Shown one piece after another: positions 1 through 8,922 of a stretch of DNA of 23,875 nucleotides (positions are counted from its first letter, which is position 1; the number at the start of each line of letters is the position of its first letter). The position numbers were made by a program, and so were the translations under genes. The stretch comes from a virus: positions 1 to 23,875 of IMG/VR virus record IMGVR_UViG_3300022707_001739. One strand, 5' to 3'. Under the pieces are notes generated by a model. It worked only from the letters and a program-made list of their open reading frames with translations, searched no databases and was not told the origin of the DNA.

Positions 1-165
1 GGGATATTTACAACAAGGGATAAAATGACGCTCCTAGAACAGGGGCTTTATAAAGGATTCTCCATACCTGTTGTCCTCCCTACACGGGCTGACATAATAA
101 TCAATGCAAAAGTTTTAGGAGGAGGAAACGGTACAGGAGAGGCAAGTTATCAAAGTTCGATGTAA
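1..165 (+). CDS. Doubtful plus-strand open frame entering from the left edge
   Basis: Reading frame one from base 1 is open for 54 codons and ends with TAA at 163-165. The sequence (SIPVVLPTRADIIINAKVLG, then GGNGTGEASYQ) has the alternating pattern of a beta-sandwich end, similar in style to the C-termini of phage fibre and decoration proteins. Shifting by one base near 152 continues it as KFDVIIVLEANTDLPW, also plausible, so a frameshift may be present. If real, this would be the end of a gene convergent with the late cluster. It overlaps the minus-strand candidate at 101-271, so at most one of the two is likely to be real. Confidence 0.3.
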   Translation, partial: GIFTTRDKMTLLEQGLYKGFSIPVVLPTRADIIINAKVLGGGNGTGEASYQSSM

Positions 166-271
166 TCATAGTCCTTGAAGCAAATACAGATCTTCCCTGG
201 AGCAATAAGTTGTCTGTCTGTTGTTTAGATCCTATAGGATATGGTATCTTTTCTCCTGCTTTACTTCCCAC
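101..271 (-). CDS. Doubtful 56-codon open frame after the last late gene
   Basis: A GTG start at 271 lies five bases after GGAGG, which overlaps the end of the previous gene, and the frame runs to TGA at 101. The first 38 residues (GSKAGEKIPYPIGSKQQTD, then NLLLQGRSVFASRTMITSN) look plausible, but the rest (LPLLYRFLLLKLLH) does not resemble a normal protein end. Another minus frame continues plausibly from about 145 to 60 (PFPPPKTFALIIMSARVGRT, then TGMENPL and a stop), so a frameshift or sequence error could have split one gene of about 74 residues. It conflicts with the plus-strand candidate at 1-165. Function unknown. Confidence 0.3.
   Translation of the reverse strand: MGSKAGEKIPYPIGSKQQTDNLLLQGRSVFASRTMITSNFDNLPLLYRFLLLKLLH
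229..240. repeat. 12-base perfect palindrome near the left edge
   Basis: ATCCTATAGGAT is a perfect palindrome in the region between the last firm gene and the left edge. It lacks a loop and a following T-run, so it is not a terminator. It may be a binding site or coincidence. Confidence 0.3.
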
Positions 272-272
272 A

Positions 273-917
273 TTAACCTCCGAATTTCAAGTCTACATCA
301 AGAGTTCCTACTACTCCTGTTGCTGCCGAGACATATCTAAAGTTCACAACATCTTCAGTTGAAGACAGTTCATAAATTTCCCCTGCTGCAATAGTAATAC
401 CTACTGCTGCAGACTTGACCAGATCAGATGTTGAAGTGGTTTCTGCCGTAAATGCCGATGCTATGTTAAACGTAGTAGCAGTAATGGATTCCACATAAAA
501 GGTTCCATTATAATTATCTGTTACCGTTATAATCACTTTCATGCCTGCTTGTATGCCAGTCATAGATGCTGGTGTTAATGTTACCTGGTTTGCTGAAATT
601 CCTGTAATAGGACTTACAACTGTTACTGCATTTATCACCGCAGTTGCTGTCAGGGTCGTATTAATGAAGTCAGCCAGTGTCGGCACGGTTCTCCACGGAG
701 CTATGAGGATAGACTGCGCAGATACAATAACATCAGCCCCTATTGCCCGCTGGGAGTCTTTCCTGGTATTACCCGTGTTTATCGTAAGCCGTTGAGTTGT
801 ATCATCGGTCAATGCATTTATGCCTTCCTGCAGTGTCTGCGGGGTATCAGTGGAAGCCAGCCGGATCGGATTCATTGAAGTATTGCCCTGTATCGACCGC
901 ACTGTGTTTCGTGCCAT
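273..917 (-). CDS. Beta-rich virion protein with a YNGT module, function unknown
   Basis: This encodes 214 residues. The N-terminal 60 residues (NTVRSIQGNTSMNPIRLASTDTP, then LTINTGNTRKDSQRAIGADV) are polar. From about 65 to the end it is beta-rich, with the Ig-like module NYNGTFYVESITATTFNIASAF (135-156) and a C-terminal strand (GTLDVDLKFGG). The YNGTF module is also present in the 922-residue tail protein. A good ribosome site (AAGGAG, six bases before ATG) precedes it. Being at the end of the cluster after the ejection proteins, it may be a tail spike, head fibre or decoration component, but there is no receptor-binding or enzyme domain to name it. Confidence 0.72.
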   Translation of the reverse strand: MARNTVRSIQGNTSMNPIRLASTDTPQTLQEGINALTDDTTQRLTINTGNTRKDSQRAIGADVIVSAQSILIAPWRTVPTLADFINTTLTATAVINAVTVVSPITGISANQVTLTPASMTGIQAGMKVIITVTDNYNGTFYVESITATTFNIASAFTAETTSTSDLVKSAAVGITIAAGEIYELSSTEDVVNFRYVSAATGVVGTLDVDLKFGG

Positions 918-927
918 GGTTATCTCC

Positions 928-3900
928 TTATTTTTGGAATAGAGTTTCCGGGATTCCCGTTACCTCTATGATTTCCTGTTTCATTTGCTGAAAAAAGTTA
1001 TTTACTGTTGATTCCGGTAATCTTGAGAGTTCATTTTCATTGAGCAGCCTAAGAACATTGTCTCTCTGCCTGCTGCTAATTTGCTTATTATTGAAGTATC
1101 TTTTGATCGTTGATAAAATTGCTATACGGTCAAATCTGCTGAATTTGCGCTCCCTGGCTTCTTCCCTGACTGATCTGAGATATCTGTCTACATTCTTGAT
1201 CTTGCCTGCGCCCATCCAGAAATAGTAAGCCTCACCGATAAGAGTTGTATTCCTAATTGACTGTATGGTCTTGAGACTTTGACCGTCCTCCCTGAAAAAT
1301 GACCATAAATCCTTCCCGATATCATCGACAAATGTCAATGGAATACCTGTGAATTCTTCTGTAAGAGCAGTTGCTATACCGTCCCGTTCTGCTATACCAA
1401 TTGCATACTTGTTGATGCCGAATAGAGAACGCATCATGGAGTCCCAGAACTTGTCAGGGAAATCATCAGCATTCATCTGCCCTCTCATCCATAGAATAAC
1501 CTCTAATGATCCAAGCTCAGTTAAACCCAGAATAGTAGCCAGAAGAACTAAACGGCCAAGAGCGTCAACTCTCTGTTTCTTTGTCCTGTCCTTGCTGAAC
1601 ATATCTCTGAGAGCTTCTTCCCGGATAAAGTCAATGCGTTTGGCCTGAAATGTCTTGAACGTGTAAAATATCCTGCCGTTCTTGACATTGAAATAAGCAG
1701 GAGGAAGCTCCGATAAACTGATTGGCTGGTAACCTGAGATATCATGGAAGGCCAGGAGCTTAACATCCTGAGTTACATTACCTGTTTTCAAATCTTCAAG
1801 CAATTGCTCTTTAATCTCAGGAGCTTTACCAAATATAGCATCTATTGTCCTATTGTCCTTCTCTGTCAACTTATTCCGTCTCGCCCTTCTGGACAATGCA
1901 TCTATTTCAGCATTGACCTGTGTTTCCTTGGATAAACGGTCTGCGCCCCTGAACAAATTAACCCTCAGCATTATATCTGTCAGTCTGCCTGTTTTCCCCA
2001 TGTCCACAAATGCTGCCGAGATGTTCTCTATACCCAGGTCTTTCATGGTTATTTTTGATCTGCCGCTAAAAGCCATTATAGCTGCTTTGCCGGTTGAATA
2101 AACTCCCGACCTGTAAAAAGCTATTCCTATTTCTGAAAACTGTCTGACTGTAGAGGTAACCCCGCGTCCAAGCAGGATGCCCACAGAAAGTGTCTTTGCC
2201 CTGCGTAAAGCCGGATGCATGGGTTCAAAGTTAAACCGTGAAGTCAAGAGGTCTTTGAGTTTGTTTTCGTCCTGTGGTTTTAATCTGCCGCTTTGCATAT
2301 CATTTAATGTTAATCTGTTCAGGTTTTCAGATAACCCATCACTGAGAAGACTTGTAGATATCTCATCAAGTTCTAAACCGGCAGTGTCCAGATTAATGTT
2401 CTTTGCTTCCGGTTCAATGCCAAGTTCCCTGAAAAACTCCTGCTGTGCTATAGCATTCGCCATGCGCTGGAAGTAGAGATTTAAAGCCTGCTCTGAAGTT
2501 GCATAATGTTCGTAAAGGTCTGCGTTGAGAGTCGTGATCCGTCTTTCCTTGATACTGCTTGAGGTCTTAGCATTAGAACTGCGATAGCTTATTGTCCTGT
2601 CTATGATAGCAAGTTGCTCTTCTTCAGTTAATGTTCTGCCTTTCTTGCGTTCTGCTTCCTTGATAGCTTCGCTGAATACGCCTCTGAACTCTGTGCCCCT
2701 AAGTTTCTTGGTTAAGCCCCTGAGGTCGGTTACTACTCTTGGGAAAAATGCTTCCACTCTGCCAAAGTTAATATCACGAGACTGGGCAAGATCAAAGACT
2801 TCATTTAAAAGGCTCCTGACATCATTGACAGCTTTTGCAGAATCAAACTTGCTTGGGAACTTTTCTTCAAACCTGTTTATGACCTCTGTTGTTTTGGCTA
2901 CGTTTCCGTTTGCTAAGGCTAAATCCATAACCAGTTTGTTTCTACTCTTCCTGAACGATGTTAAATCCTTGCGTGTCATCTTCTTGGCCAGCTTAAAGAA
3001 GTCCAGAGACTGTTCAGACCATTGCTTAACCAGTTGATTCTTCCTGAATTCCATGTTTCTGAGAGCAGTTCCATAAGCTGTGTTAATAGAGTTCAACCCT
3101 GAAGACACAGATCCTACAATGCTTTCGGATGCCGACATATTTTGCTGACTGGTGAAAGTTGGTCGCAATGCTTTCTTAATACGATCAAGAGTGCTGACAT
3201 TCTGAGCTTCCTGATAAAGTGCTTCAGTGTCTTCTTTAGGTATCTTTGATGTCTTGGAATCTTTCTGGGCGGTTTTAACTGCTGTGTTCTGAGGTTCTGA
3301 TAATCGAATTACTTCTTCTACTATCTGTTCTTCCGGCACTCCTATTGCTTCTGCTTCTTCCACGAATTCTTCTGCTTCAGGAGTAATTTCTTCAGGCACA
3401 GTAGCTACAGGTTGCGGCCGCATAAAACCTTCCGGGTCCCTGACATTACGCTCCTGCCTGCCTATGTCCACTACTTCCTGAATCGCTGACATGATTTCAG
3501 GTTCAATGGGTTCTGCTGCTATCTGGCCTTCTTCTTCCTGTTGCTTGTTCTGAAAAGCCATCCCCAAAACTCCGCCTGTAATGCCACCTACAAGTCCTGC
3601 TGCCAGAACCTGTGCCCATGCCTGCTGAGACTTGAATGGTTCTATGCCTTCCTTCTGCAATATCTCATTAACTTCCTGACCGAGTTCCGTTGCACCTTCC
3701 CCGCGTATTGCTCTAAGAACATTGCCTCTGACAGTTTTCTTGGCTGCATCAGTTATAGTGCCAAGTCCTATGATTTCCAATGCTGATTCCACGGCTGCTA
3801 TGGTCTGGGCTGTTGCAAGTTTCTGTGGGAGACTGAGATCAGTGCGTTCCATGAGTTCCTTAGTTGACGATCCTGTAACAGACGTAAATATGATAGGAAG

Positions 3901-4662
3901 AAGTGCTATTCCACCAGTAACAATAGAAACCAATGCCAGTGCTGCCGTTGTTGGTGCCGATTCTATTATCAATGAAGTCATCTTTCGTAGATCAAGCAAG
4001 TCCTGCAAATCATTTATCTGCAACTCTTCAGGTTTCTTGGCTACCAATGCATCCAGTTTTTCTTCTATACGGTCAGCAGCATCAGCCAATCCCTCCGACA
4101 ACGCCTCGCCAATGCGCTGCCGTTCTTCCAGATTAAGTGTAGAAGTTGGGTTGTTGACGATGGAATTCATGATCATAGAACCAATACCGCTGAGAATGCT
4201 ACTACTGAAAAACTTACCTGTATTGACTACGCCTCGTTCAAAAGCTTTAAGCACAAAGCCTACCGGTGTCTGCCTGAGCTGCTCAAATGCTGCAAGGCCT
4301 TTCTTCTGCTGTGGAGTCTCTTCCACCGGCGTCTGAGACTTAATGAAATCGTCTATTTCCCTGAGCTTCCTGTCTTCCTCTCCCATCTTTCGGATCGCTG
4401 ATTCCAGTTCAGGGTTCTCTGTTACAAAGTCTTCTATGACACCTGTTCGGTTGTCGATCTGAATGGTTTTAAAGGTGTCTGCGTCTTCCCGGAACTGGAT
4501 TCTCTGGGCAAGACGGGTTTGAGGAATCATTGCTTCATTGCGGCGTAAGAGAAACTGAGCCACTGACAATGTATCTGTCTGTGCTTCTATGGATTTCTGG
4601 GATTCCAGTATGTCCGTTATAAGAGCACTGCCCCTGAGTCGTTGTTTGTCGCCTATTGCCAT
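928..4662 (-). CDS. Large candidate internal virion (DNA ejection) protein
   Basis: This encodes 1244 residues, close to T7 gp16 (1318) and much longer than P22 gp16 (609). After a charged N-terminus there are hydrophobic segments at about 150-170, 236-262 and 347-370 (VLAAGLVGGITGGVLGMAF), all suited to membrane insertion. The phrase EGATELGQEVNEIL (322-335) between them resembles a motif I recall from other large phage virion proteins. An acidic, proline-rich linker (about 375-480) follows, then a long basic and helical region to the C-terminus (RKSRNKL, KERRITTLNADLYEHY, FYTFKTFQAKRIDFIREEALRDMF). I see no lysozyme/transglycosylase catalytic motif. It would be ejected to help form a channel through the cell envelope (inference). 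TAA is followed by AAGGAGATAACC and the next gene. Confidence 0.62.
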   Translation of the reverse strand: MAIGDKQRLRGSALITDILESQKSIEAQTDTLSVAQFLLRRNEAMIPQTRLAQRIQFREDADTFKTIQIDNRTGVIEDFVTENPELESAIRKMGEEDRKLREIDDFIKSQTPVEETPQQKKGLAAFEQLRQTPVGFVLKAFERGVVNTGKFFSSSILSGIGSMIMNSIVNNPTSTLNLEERQRIGEALSEGLADAADRIEEKLDALVAKKPEELQINDLQDLLDLRKMTSLIIESAPTTAALALVSIVTGGIALLPIIFTSVTGSSTKELMERTDLSLPQKLATAQTIAAVESALEIIGLGTITDAAKKTVRGNVLRAIRGEGATELGQEVNEILQKEGIEPFKSQQAWAQVLAAGLVGGITGGVLGMAFQNKQQEEEGQIAAEPIEPEIMSAIQEVVDIGRQERNVRDPEGFMRPQPVATVPEEITPEAEEFVEEAEAIGVPEEQIVEEVIRLSEPQNTAVKTAQKDSKTSKIPKEDTEALYQEAQNVSTLDRIKKALRPTFTSQQNMSASESIVGSVSSGLNSINTAYGTALRNMEFRKNQLVKQWSEQSLDFFKLAKKMTRKDLTSFRKSRNKLVMDLALANGNVAKTTEVINRFEEKFPSKFDSAKAVNDVRSLLNEVFDLAQSRDINFGRVEAFFPRVVTDLRGLTKKLRGTEFRGVFSEAIKEAERKKGRTLTEEEQLAIIDRTISYRSSNAKTSSSIKERRITTLNADLYEHYATSEQALNLYFQRMANAIAQQEFFRELGIEPEAKNINLDTAGLELDEISTSLLSDGLSENLNRLTLNDMQSGRLKPQDENKLKDLLTSRFNFEPMHPALRRAKTLSVGILLGRGVTSTVRQFSEIGIAFYRSGVYSTGKAAIMAFSGRSKITMKDLGIENISAAFVDMGKTGRLTDIMLRVNLFRGADRLSKETQVNAEIDALSRRARRNKLTEKDNRTIDAIFGKAPEIKEQLLEDLKTGNVTQDVKLLAFHDISGYQPISLSELPPAYFNVKNGRIFYTFKTFQAKRIDFIREEALRDMFSKDRTKKQRVDALGRLVLLATILGLTELGSLEVILWMRGQMNADDFPDKFWDSMMRSLFGINKYAIGIAERDGIATALTEEFTGIPLTFVDDIGKDLWSFFREDGQSLKTIQSIRNTTLIGEAYYFWMGAGKIKNVDRYLRSVREEARERKFSRFDRIAILSTIKRYFNNKQISSRQRDNVLRLLNENELSRLPESTVNNFFQQMKQEIIEVTGIPETLFQK

Positions 4663-5486
4663 TATTGCTGCTTTATTTTAAGTATAAAGTCTATTAAATT
4701 ACGTGCTGGTACTGCTCCTATTTCTTCTGCCAAAGTACGTTCCTGTATTAGAAGAGCTGATCTCTGTGCTGAAGGAGAAGCTGTTGTTCTCAGGATGTTA
4801 TCTACAATGTTATTAGCTGTTATTAAGGCATCAAAACGTTCCACATCATCCTCTGCTTCCGGGATCAGTTGGTCAAGAGCCGTAGCAAGCTGGTTGAATC
4901 CTGCATCAAAATCTTCGAACCCCATAGAAGCTATGAATGATCCGACCTGAAAAATGAAACGTTGCTTTTCTTCGGCCGGTATATCCGGAGAAGCCAGCAC
5001 AGATGCTTCAAATGCTTCGAACCTTATTCTGCCAAGCCGTTGCTGAATCCGTGAAGGCCTTTCTTCCACAGGGACTCTCCGTGCAGCCCTGAACCGTTCC
5101 AGTGACGCCTTGTCTGCCTCTGTAGCTATACCTTCAAGAACTTTCCTCTCTAAGTCTGCTACTTGCTGTGTAAGACGCTGTTGAGAAGTAAGTTCGCGTT
5201 CAGGACGTTCAGGCCTTTCAACTTCAGGACGCAGGAGTCCAAGTTCAAACCCTCTGCGTCTCTGTTCAGGAGTTGTTGTTCCTGCTTCTATGGCCTGGAA
5301 TATATCACCACGTTCTGTCTGAAACTGTTCACGTTCCAATGCCGTAGCCTCTGCCGCAGTTCTCCTGCCTGCCTGCTGACCAAGTTGAATCAGGAGATCA
5401 GAAACACCTCCGAGTTCTTTGGTTACCTGCAGCCGCTGTTTTGCTATATCAGCCCTTGCCAGCCTTAATGCATCTCCTACTGCCAT
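4662..5486 (-). CDS. Candidate internal virion (DNA ejection) protein, middle
   Basis: This encodes 274 residues, nearly all helical and strongly charged: MAVGDALRLARADIAKQR, then LERKVLEGIATEADKASLERFRAARRVPV, then IRFEAFEASVLASPDIPAEEKQRF, and a final helix ending NLIDFILKIKQQ. No transmembrane helix or enzyme motif is visible. The second of three coupled genes, it corresponds in place to the middle ejection proteins of podoviruses (T7 gp15 or P22 gp20), though it is much shorter than gp15. Its N-terminus (MAVGDALRL) resembles those of its two neighbours (MAVG, MAIGDKQRL). A structural or chaperone role for the large neighbour is an alternative. Confidence 0.58.
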   Translation of the reverse strand: MAVGDALRLARADIAKQRLQVTKELGGVSDLLIQLGQQAGRRTAAEATALEREQFQTERGDIFQAIEAGTTTPEQRRRGFELGLLRPEVERPERPERELTSQQRLTQQVADLERKVLEGIATEADKASLERFRAARRVPVEERPSRIQQRLGRIRFEAFEASVLASPDIPAEEKQRFIFQVGSFIASMGFEDFDAGFNQLATALDQLIPEAEDDVERFDALITANNIVDNILRTTASPSAQRSALLIQERTLAEEIGAVPARNLIDFILKIKQQ

Positions 5487-6154
5487 TATAACGGTCGCCT
5501 TACGTTGCCTAAGATTTCATTTAAGAGTTGCTGGATTTCAGGAGTTAATACTACCCCTGCGCCCTGAGCCAGTTGAACCGAGAGAAGAACACGAAGCCTT
5601 TGTAATTGTTCTGCCGAAGCCAGCTGTTCTATCGCCTGTGCCTGTTCACGATCTATCGCCCTGCCCTCTATGATGCCTGCTACTGCCTGAGTCGCCGCAC
5701 CTACAAGATCACGCCTGAATCCCGCTGCTTCTGTTGTCCGTACTTCCTCAGTTCTGGTTATTCCTGCTGCCAGCCGTCTCCGGGCTTCAAGTCTTGTCTG
5801 TTCATTGAGAAGAGCTATGCGTTCACCAGCCTGTGCCACCGCTTCCTGCTGCTGTGTCCCCGGAGCTGCCAGTGCTCTTGCACCTACTTCCGACCGTTCA
5901 AGCCCACGAGTTGCGAGACGTCCACGAATTCTTGCTCTTTCAACCTGTGCTACTGCACCTGTCGCTGAAGCAACCTCTCCTACAACCTGTCTCTGTGCAG
6001 CCGGAGAAATTGCTCCTTCCTGTGCTTCACGCTGTGCCTGTATACCTTCTGCGGTTTCAAGGAAACGTCTTTGCCTGCGCCTGCCAAGAACAGTTGAGGC
6101 AAACCTGCCCACGCCTGAAGCTATTGCCAATCCTGTGAAAATTCCTACTGCCAT
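5486..6154 (-). CDS. Candidate internal virion (DNA ejection) protein, small
   Basis: This encodes 222 residues. A glycine/alanine-rich hydrophobic start (VGIFTGLAIASGVGRFASTVLG, 3-24) is followed by a basic patch (RRRQRR) and then long, charged, Ala/Glu/Arg/Gln-rich helices. A membrane-active N-terminus followed by a helical body resembles the small ejection protein of podoviruses (T7 gp14 class or P22 gp7 class). It would be carried in the head and delivered with the DNA to the cell envelope. It begins a run of three genes joined by one-base TAATG overlaps (6154, 5486, 4662), as expected for a set made in fixed ratios. The sequence alone does not prove the role. Confidence 0.6.
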   Translation of the reverse strand: MAVGIFTGLAIASGVGRFASTVLGRRRQRRFLETAEGIQAQREAQEGAISPAAQRQVVGEVASATGAVAQVERARIRGRLATRGLERSEVGARALAAPGTQQQEAVAQAGERIALLNEQTRLEARRRLAAGITRTEEVRTTEAAGFRRDLVGAATQAVAGIIEGRAIDREQAQAIEQLASAEQLQRLRVLLSVQLAQGAGVVLTPEIQQLLNEILGNVRRPL

Positions 6155-8922
6155 TACTTCGCCTCATTCCCTATGAATAATTTATGTATTTCTATGTCAG
6201 TGGTATCTGTTACTGTAGATATAACCCTGGCATTGTATTTCTCTGCCCGTGTTGAAATGCGAAAGCGGTCTGAAATAATACTCCCTGAAGATGAAGGAAT
6301 GGTTATGGATTTATTGGCTGTGTCCGTAACCAGTAAGCCATCCTTTTCTGTCCTGATCTCTGCTGTTAATATCTGGGAACTCTTGTAAGTCATGTTCAGA
6401 AATCGTACTACTTCAGGACGGATATCATTGGTTACAAAGGTCTTAGAGGTTACCGCTATATCCGTGGATTCTGATACTGAAGTATTGTAAATGATCTTAT
6501 CTACGTTGTTAAAAGCCATTGGATTAGCATTCTCATCCAGCGCAAAGATAACATCTGAAGGACTATCAGGAACATTAGTTGAGTCTACCTCTCTCCATGT
6601 TTCGAATTCTATTGACCATGCAAATATCCGGGTATTCAGTTTAAAGTAGACTTCCTGTTCTATGGGTTCAAAGATAACTTCCACCGCTTCTTTCTGGGTT
6701 AAGGTCAGAGCCAGGAATGTATCATTGATGAGTTCGGAGATACGAAGATGTTTAACTGACGACTGGTTTGCTTCTGCCAGATCGTTCAGCGTAAACCTAT
6801 ATATACCGTCCACAGAGGTCAGGTACAGTGTAGCATCATTAATCGCTATGAAGCCCTGAGGAGCGATGTTACCTATGTTGAACGCTGATTCCCGCAGGAA
6901 CCACTGGGCTGTATTGTTGGAGTTATTACGATACAGAGTTATGATAGCCTGTTTCTTCATGCAGACAATGTTTCCGAAGAGGACTGCAAGTCCTGTTCCT
7001 TCTCCGCCTTCACGGTCTAAAATGCTGAATTCATTTGAAGCAGGAACAACATCAGGCTGGTCTACCTCTGAGAAAAACAGGGAATCATTAAATGTTTCCG
7101 GACTTGAAGACGTAGGATTAACTATGGCATTGAAATGAAACGTCCGGCTGTCTTCCTCTACTACGAATCGAGCATTTACATCTATGGTTTTCTCGTCTTG
7201 CAGAGGATGAACGATGCCGGCTGTTATGTTAGGGTCAAAAAATGTATAGGTTACGACATCTCCTGATTTAGTCGGGAAGAAGAGACCGTCCACTGGAGAA
7301 AGCAATGTCCATGAACCTGCGTCCAATAGCCCTGTAGTTCTTTCAATTGTCCATTCTTCTACCGAATGAACTGCTTTTCCTTTATTCTGATCCAGGATAC
7401 GTGTGTCTGATTGCTTAATAAATGTCCCGGCTTCATCAGCGTTGAAAGCTACATTATCTATGTCAAATGTGGTTGTAGACGGAACTGCAAGTACTGTAAA
7501 AGTTCCATTATAAAGCTCATTCCCTGATGTTGCAAAGGATTCTAGAGTCACAATATCATCAACCTCAAGAAAGTGAACTCTTGATGTAGTTAATGTTAAA
7601 CCTCCTGATCCGTTAGTTGCTACTGATGATATATTGTCTACAATGAATCCAGTAGAAGTTATTTCTATAATACCACCTGCAAAGTTACCTTCGCCGAGAT
7701 CAGGAGAAACATCATTAAGTATCATTGTGTTCATTCCGGAATAAGAACCGCCCAGAGTATTCTTGCCCATTTCAGCGCCAAGAGAATCCACCAGTCTCCA
7801 TGATACGTTCCAGAGATCTATAAGTATATTTCCGGTAAAAAGTTGAAATATTGTATTTCCTGTTCCTGTTGGAGGTGTTATTGTTGATAATAAAAACCCG
7901 CCTCCTCCGGCCAATTCAAGAGTAAAGTTACCTGTGAATAAATCAAAATCTATAGTTGTAGCCTCGGGAATATAAACACGTGTTTGCCCTGTAAGCGCTG
8001 AAGTTCCTGTAATGACTTTCCCAGTTGGGCGCAGGTAATCTATGGTTTGGACAAGTTCATAATCAGCATCGGCATCCAATGCCCTATACACATTTGTTGC
8101 GGTTATCCTGTTGGACTGCTTTGTTAGATCAAATGTTGTCGTGCTGTTAACCGTGAAGTTGAAACTGAATCTGCCAAACATATTAATGCCGTCATCATAA
8201 GTAAGGCCGGTCTGATCAGATAGCAAAGATTCCTGAACCCCGTCATAGATATTACTGAACTTGTAGAATCTGGTATCTATGTCATCCGTTGCCGGGCTGA
8301 ATGAACCTCCTTGCAGCTGAGTTATGGTCAGAGTGAGAGCTGGTGCTGCAATGTTCATCGGATACCCGTAGAATTGAGCCGTTGGAGTGAATAGTTCATC
8401 ATAATAATCTCGGTTGATAAATGCCATCCAGACACCCTGAGCATCTGTAAGGCTGGGAGCATTTGTCCCGATAGCTCTTCCCGGGTAAACTCTCAGCACA
8501 TTAGCCAATTGAAACATGGGATTGCGATCTACGTCATGGAAAAAGTCCTCGATCTTGGGAAGCAGAAATGTCATGGAATTAAATGTTACAGCAGTGCCGA
8601 GGCTGTTATTTATTAGTGTCCATGCGTCAAGTGCAGAGTCATAGGATACTAACTTTACTGCGTTGAGACCGGTAATGTCAACGAATGTGTAGAGTTTATC
8701 GCCAGTCAGATTCGTTTCAATGAACGTGAACAGGTTGTCCTGATTAAACCCTGTTAACTTAGTTTTATCAGCAGCATTAATGAACGTGCCAAACCCGAAT
8801 GTCTTCAGGAGTCTGCCGTTGCGCTGGCGGAGGTTTTTGAGTTCCCGGAAACCCTGTACATTGATATCTTCAAGGTCTACATTAGTTGCCAGTGTGGCAT
8901 TTTCAAAGTTCAATGTCGGCAT
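6154..8922 (-). CDS. Large tail protein, nozzle- or stabilisation-protein-like
   Basis: This encodes 922 residues, beta-rich throughout. The opening (NFENATLATNVDLEDINVQGFRELKNLRQRNGRLLKTFGFGTF) is typical of podovirus tail-hub proteins that begin with a list of measured or reported variables ('R..G.L....G'). The region near 640-720 (AVLFGNIVCMKKQAIITLYRNN, then NIGNIAPQGFIAINDATLYLTSVDGIYRF) has the repeated 'G...i.....iy.f' blade pattern seen in P22 gp10 and T7 gp12-like propellers. A module around 455-500 contains YNGTF and TTFDIDNVAF and resembles one in the 214-residue protein. The likely role is the tail nozzle below the adaptor, closing the packaged head. It is longer than P22 gp10 (472) and T7 gp12 (794), so extra domains are present. 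The assignment is by pattern and context. Confidence 0.65.
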   Translation of the reverse strand: MPTLNFENATLATNVDLEDINVQGFRELKNLRQRNGRLLKTFGFGTFINAADKTKLTGFNQDNLFTFIETNLTGDKLYTFVDITGLNAVKLVSYDSALDAWTLINNSLGTAVTFNSMTFLLPKIEDFFHDVDRNPMFQLANVLRVYPGRAIGTNAPSLTDAQGVWMAFINRDYYDELFTPTAQFYGYPMNIAAPALTLTITQLQGGSFSPATDDIDTRFYKFSNIYDGVQESLLSDQTGLTYDDGINMFGRFSFNFTVNSTTTFDLTKQSNRITATNVYRALDADADYELVQTIDYLRPTGKVITGTSALTGQTRVYIPEATTIDFDLFTGNFTLELAGGGGFLLSTITPPTGTGNTIFQLFTGNILIDLWNVSWRLVDSLGAEMGKNTLGGSYSGMNTMILNDVSPDLGEGNFAGGIIEITSTGFIVDNISSVATNGSGGLTLTTSRVHFLEVDDIVTLESFATSGNELYNGTFTVLAVPSTTTFDIDNVAFNADEAGTFIKQSDTRILDQNKGKAVHSVEEWTIERTTGLLDAGSWTLLSPVDGLFFPTKSGDVVTYTFFDPNITAGIVHPLQDEKTIDVNARFVVEEDSRTFHFNAIVNPTSSSPETFNDSLFFSEVDQPDVVPASNEFSILDREGGEGTGLAVLFGNIVCMKKQAIITLYRNNSNNTAQWFLRESAFNIGNIAPQGFIAINDATLYLTSVDGIYRFTLNDLAEANQSSVKHLRISELINDTFLALTLTQKEAVEVIFEPIEQEVYFKLNTRIFAWSIEFETWREVDSTNVPDSPSDVIFALDENANPMAFNNVDKIIYNTSVSESTDIAVTSKTFVTNDIRPEVVRFLNMTYKSSQILTAEIRTEKDGLLVTDTANKSITIPSSSGSIISDRFRISTRAEKYNARVISTVTDTTDIEIHKLFIGNEAK

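Noticed and set aside
3722-4336. A 204-codon open frame on the plus strand
   Set aside because: It lies entirely antisense to the large candidate ejection protein gene, has a serine-rich shadow-like composition, and no better ribosome site or domain pattern.
928-4662. A lysozyme or transglycosylase domain in the large ejection protein
   Set aside because: I looked for a catalytic Glu with the usual surrounding motif and found none that is convincing.
5805-6176. A 123-codon plus-strand open frame rich in Cys, Ala and Arg
   Set aside because: It is antisense to the 222-residue gene, whose Arg/Ala/Glu-rich codons naturally leave the opposite strand open.
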